From assembly GCA_905214725.1 (NCBI GenBank), contig CAJMNH010000005.1, positions 1 through 64,000 on the forward strand: 64,000 nt of DNA, in the 5' to 3' direction. The notes beneath the pieces were generated by a model. It was not told the origin of the DNA. It worked only from the letters and a program-made list of their open reading frames with translations, and ran no database searches. Both the position numbers and the translations under genes were made by a program. This DNA comes from an uncultured bacterium (GTDB lineage: Bacteria; Bacteroidota; Bacteroidia; Bacteroidales; Rikenellaceae). Below are positions 63,028 through 64,000 of the stretch, one piece after another (within the stretch, counting starts at the first letter, position 1; each line of letters starts with the position of its first letter).

Positions 63028-64000
63028 ATGGTAAAAATCCTATGGGTGGACGACGAAATCGAACTGCTGAAGCCCCACGTATTCTTTCTACGCCAGAAAG
63101 GGTATGAAGTCGACACCTGCAACAACGGGTACGACGCCATCGACATGGCCACCGAAGGGGGCTACGACCTGATCATCCTCGACGAGATGATGCCCGGCAT
63201 GACCGGTCTGGAAACCCTTCCCAAAATCAAGGAGGTACGGCCTACCACGCCCGTGATCATGGTGACCAAGAGCGAGGAGGAGAACATCATGGACAAGGCG
63301 ATCGGCTCGAAGATCGCCGACTACATCATCAAGCCCGTCAACCCCAATCAGGTGCTGCTGTCGATCAAGAAGAACGTCCATCAGCAGCAGCTCGTCACCG
63401 AACAGACCACGGCCGACTACCGCGCCGAATTCGGCCGCATTTCCAATGCGCTGCAGATGGCCGAGAACTTCACCGACTGGTGCAACATCTACCGGCGCAT
63501 CACCTCGTGGGACGTCGAACTTTCAGAATCCAGCGACGCTTCGATCAGGGAGGTGATCCAGTTCCAAAAATCGGAGGCCAATCAGGCCTTCTCGAAATTC
63601 GTGCGCCGCAACTATTACGACTGGATCAACCGCCGCGACGAGCAGACGCCCATCATGTCGCACACGCTCATGCGTTCGCGGATTTTCCCCGTCGCCGATG
63701 AAAACCCCAAGACGACGCTGCTGCTGATCGACAACTTCCGCTACGACCAGTGGCGCTCGATCAACTCGCTGCTGCGCGGTTATTACGACGTGACCGTCGA
63801 CGACTTCTACTGCGCCATCCTCCCGACGGCCACACAGTACGCCCGCAACGCCATCTTCGCCGGTCTGATGCCGCTGGCGATCGACCGGCTGATGCCCAAC
63901 CAGTGGCTCAACGACAACGAAGAGGGCGGCAAAAACCAATACGAGGAGGAGTTTCTGCGCCGTCAACTGCAAAGCAACGGCAAAAACTACCGCTGGACGT
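63028..64000 (+). CDS. porX: PorX-type response regulator with PglZ domain, 3' end cut by window
   Basis: Only 324 codons are visible. The receiver domain begins MVKILWVDDE, with phosphoacceptor Asp52 (LIILDEMMPG) and Lys102 (IIKPVNP). A helical linker follows, then a PglZ (alkaline-phosphatase-like) domain opening TTLLLIDNFRYDQWRS, where Asp235 should bind metal. In Porphyromonas PorX activates the type IX secretion system and hydrolyses signalling oligonucleotides. Homologues also exist in Bacteroidota without a full secretion system, so that system is not implied here. Confidence 0.9.
   Translation, partial: MVKILWVDDEIELLKPHVFFLRQKGYEVDTCNNGYDAIDMATEGGYDLIILDEMMPGMTGLETLPKIKEVRPTTPVIMVTKSEEENIMDKAIGSKIADYIIKPVNPNQVLLSIKKNVHQQQLVTEQTTADYRAEFGRISNALQMAENFTDWCNIYRRITSWDVELSESSDASIREVIQFQKSEANQAFSKFVRRNYYDWINRRDEQTPIMSHTLMRSRIFPVADENPKTTLLLIDNFRYDQWRSINSLLRGYYDVTVDDFYCAILPTATQYARNAIFAGLMPLAIDRLMPNQWLNDNEEGGKNQYEEEFLRRQLQSNGKNYRWT

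Noticed and set aside
63028..64000. Evidence for a type IX secretion system in the window
   Set aside because: Only porX and a GldE-like protein are seen; neither is specific enough, and no por/spr/gld core genes are present here.

Overview
This is a high-GC Bacteroidota chromosome segment, most likely from an Alistipes-like (Rikenellaceae) gut bacterium. The evidence is: repeated Bacteroidota-type promoters (TTG, about 20 bases, then TAnnTTTG); an orphan TPR-histidine kinase; an Oar-type TonB receptor; a GldE-like CorC protein; a PorX response regulator; and an AURKAIP1/COX24 mini-protein next to HU. Genus assignment is inference. I see no phage, insertion sequence, integrase or CRISPR array; the window is core genome with small accessory patches.

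Layout. 1-500: three tRNA-Val genes with hairpin terminators. 1-9 kb: a secreted GH106-type glycosidase, a TPR histidine kinase, a zeta-type P-loop kinase overlapping a 52-residue ORF (possible toxin-antitoxin pair), and an ung / pentapeptide-repeat / GNAT operon. 9-13.6 kb (minus): nitroreductase, then lutA-lutB-lutC-EFR1 ferredoxin coupled by 4-base ATGA overlaps, then a DUF4375 protein. 13.8-15.4 kb: a poorly coding, partly AT-rich patch with a small membrane/HTH protein. 15.4-19 kb: S37 peptidase, EamA transporter and a secreted helveticin-J-like protein. 19-25 kb: tig-clpP-clpX and transketolase. 25-28 kb (minus): a NagB-like/PIG-L fusion upstream of a canonical nagB. 28-33 kb: a secreted metallophosphoesterase divergent from an organophosphate transporter / epimerase / DeoR operon, then tRNA-Phe. 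33-45.6 kb: a ten-gene, mostly overlapping array (glutaminyl cyclase, metH, metF, M20 hydrolase, rnr, mqnC, YqaA, msrBA, peroxiredoxin, thioredoxin). 45.7-62.6 kb (minus): TonB receptor, ppiD, gldE-like, lptC, TPR protein, outer-membrane protein, coaX, mfd, rng, a 29-residue mS38-like protein and HU. 63 kb to the end: porX, cut by the window edge.

Genes working together: clpP/clpX with trigger factor (proteostasis); metH/metF (methyl cycle) beside MsrBA/peroxiredoxin/thioredoxin (methionine and thiol repair); lutABC with two iron-sulfur or flavin proteins (lactate oxidation); the nagB pair (amino-sugar catabolism); and lptC/OMP/gldE/ppiD (envelope assembly).

The most unusual signals are: a NagB-like domain that has lost its catalytic Asp and His and is fused to a deacetylase; a 48-base hairpin/promoter repeat present twice with compensating stem differences; a 78-base tandem repeat in the ppiD leader; a perfect palindrome inside the EamA promoter spacer; and the zeta/52-residue gene pair.
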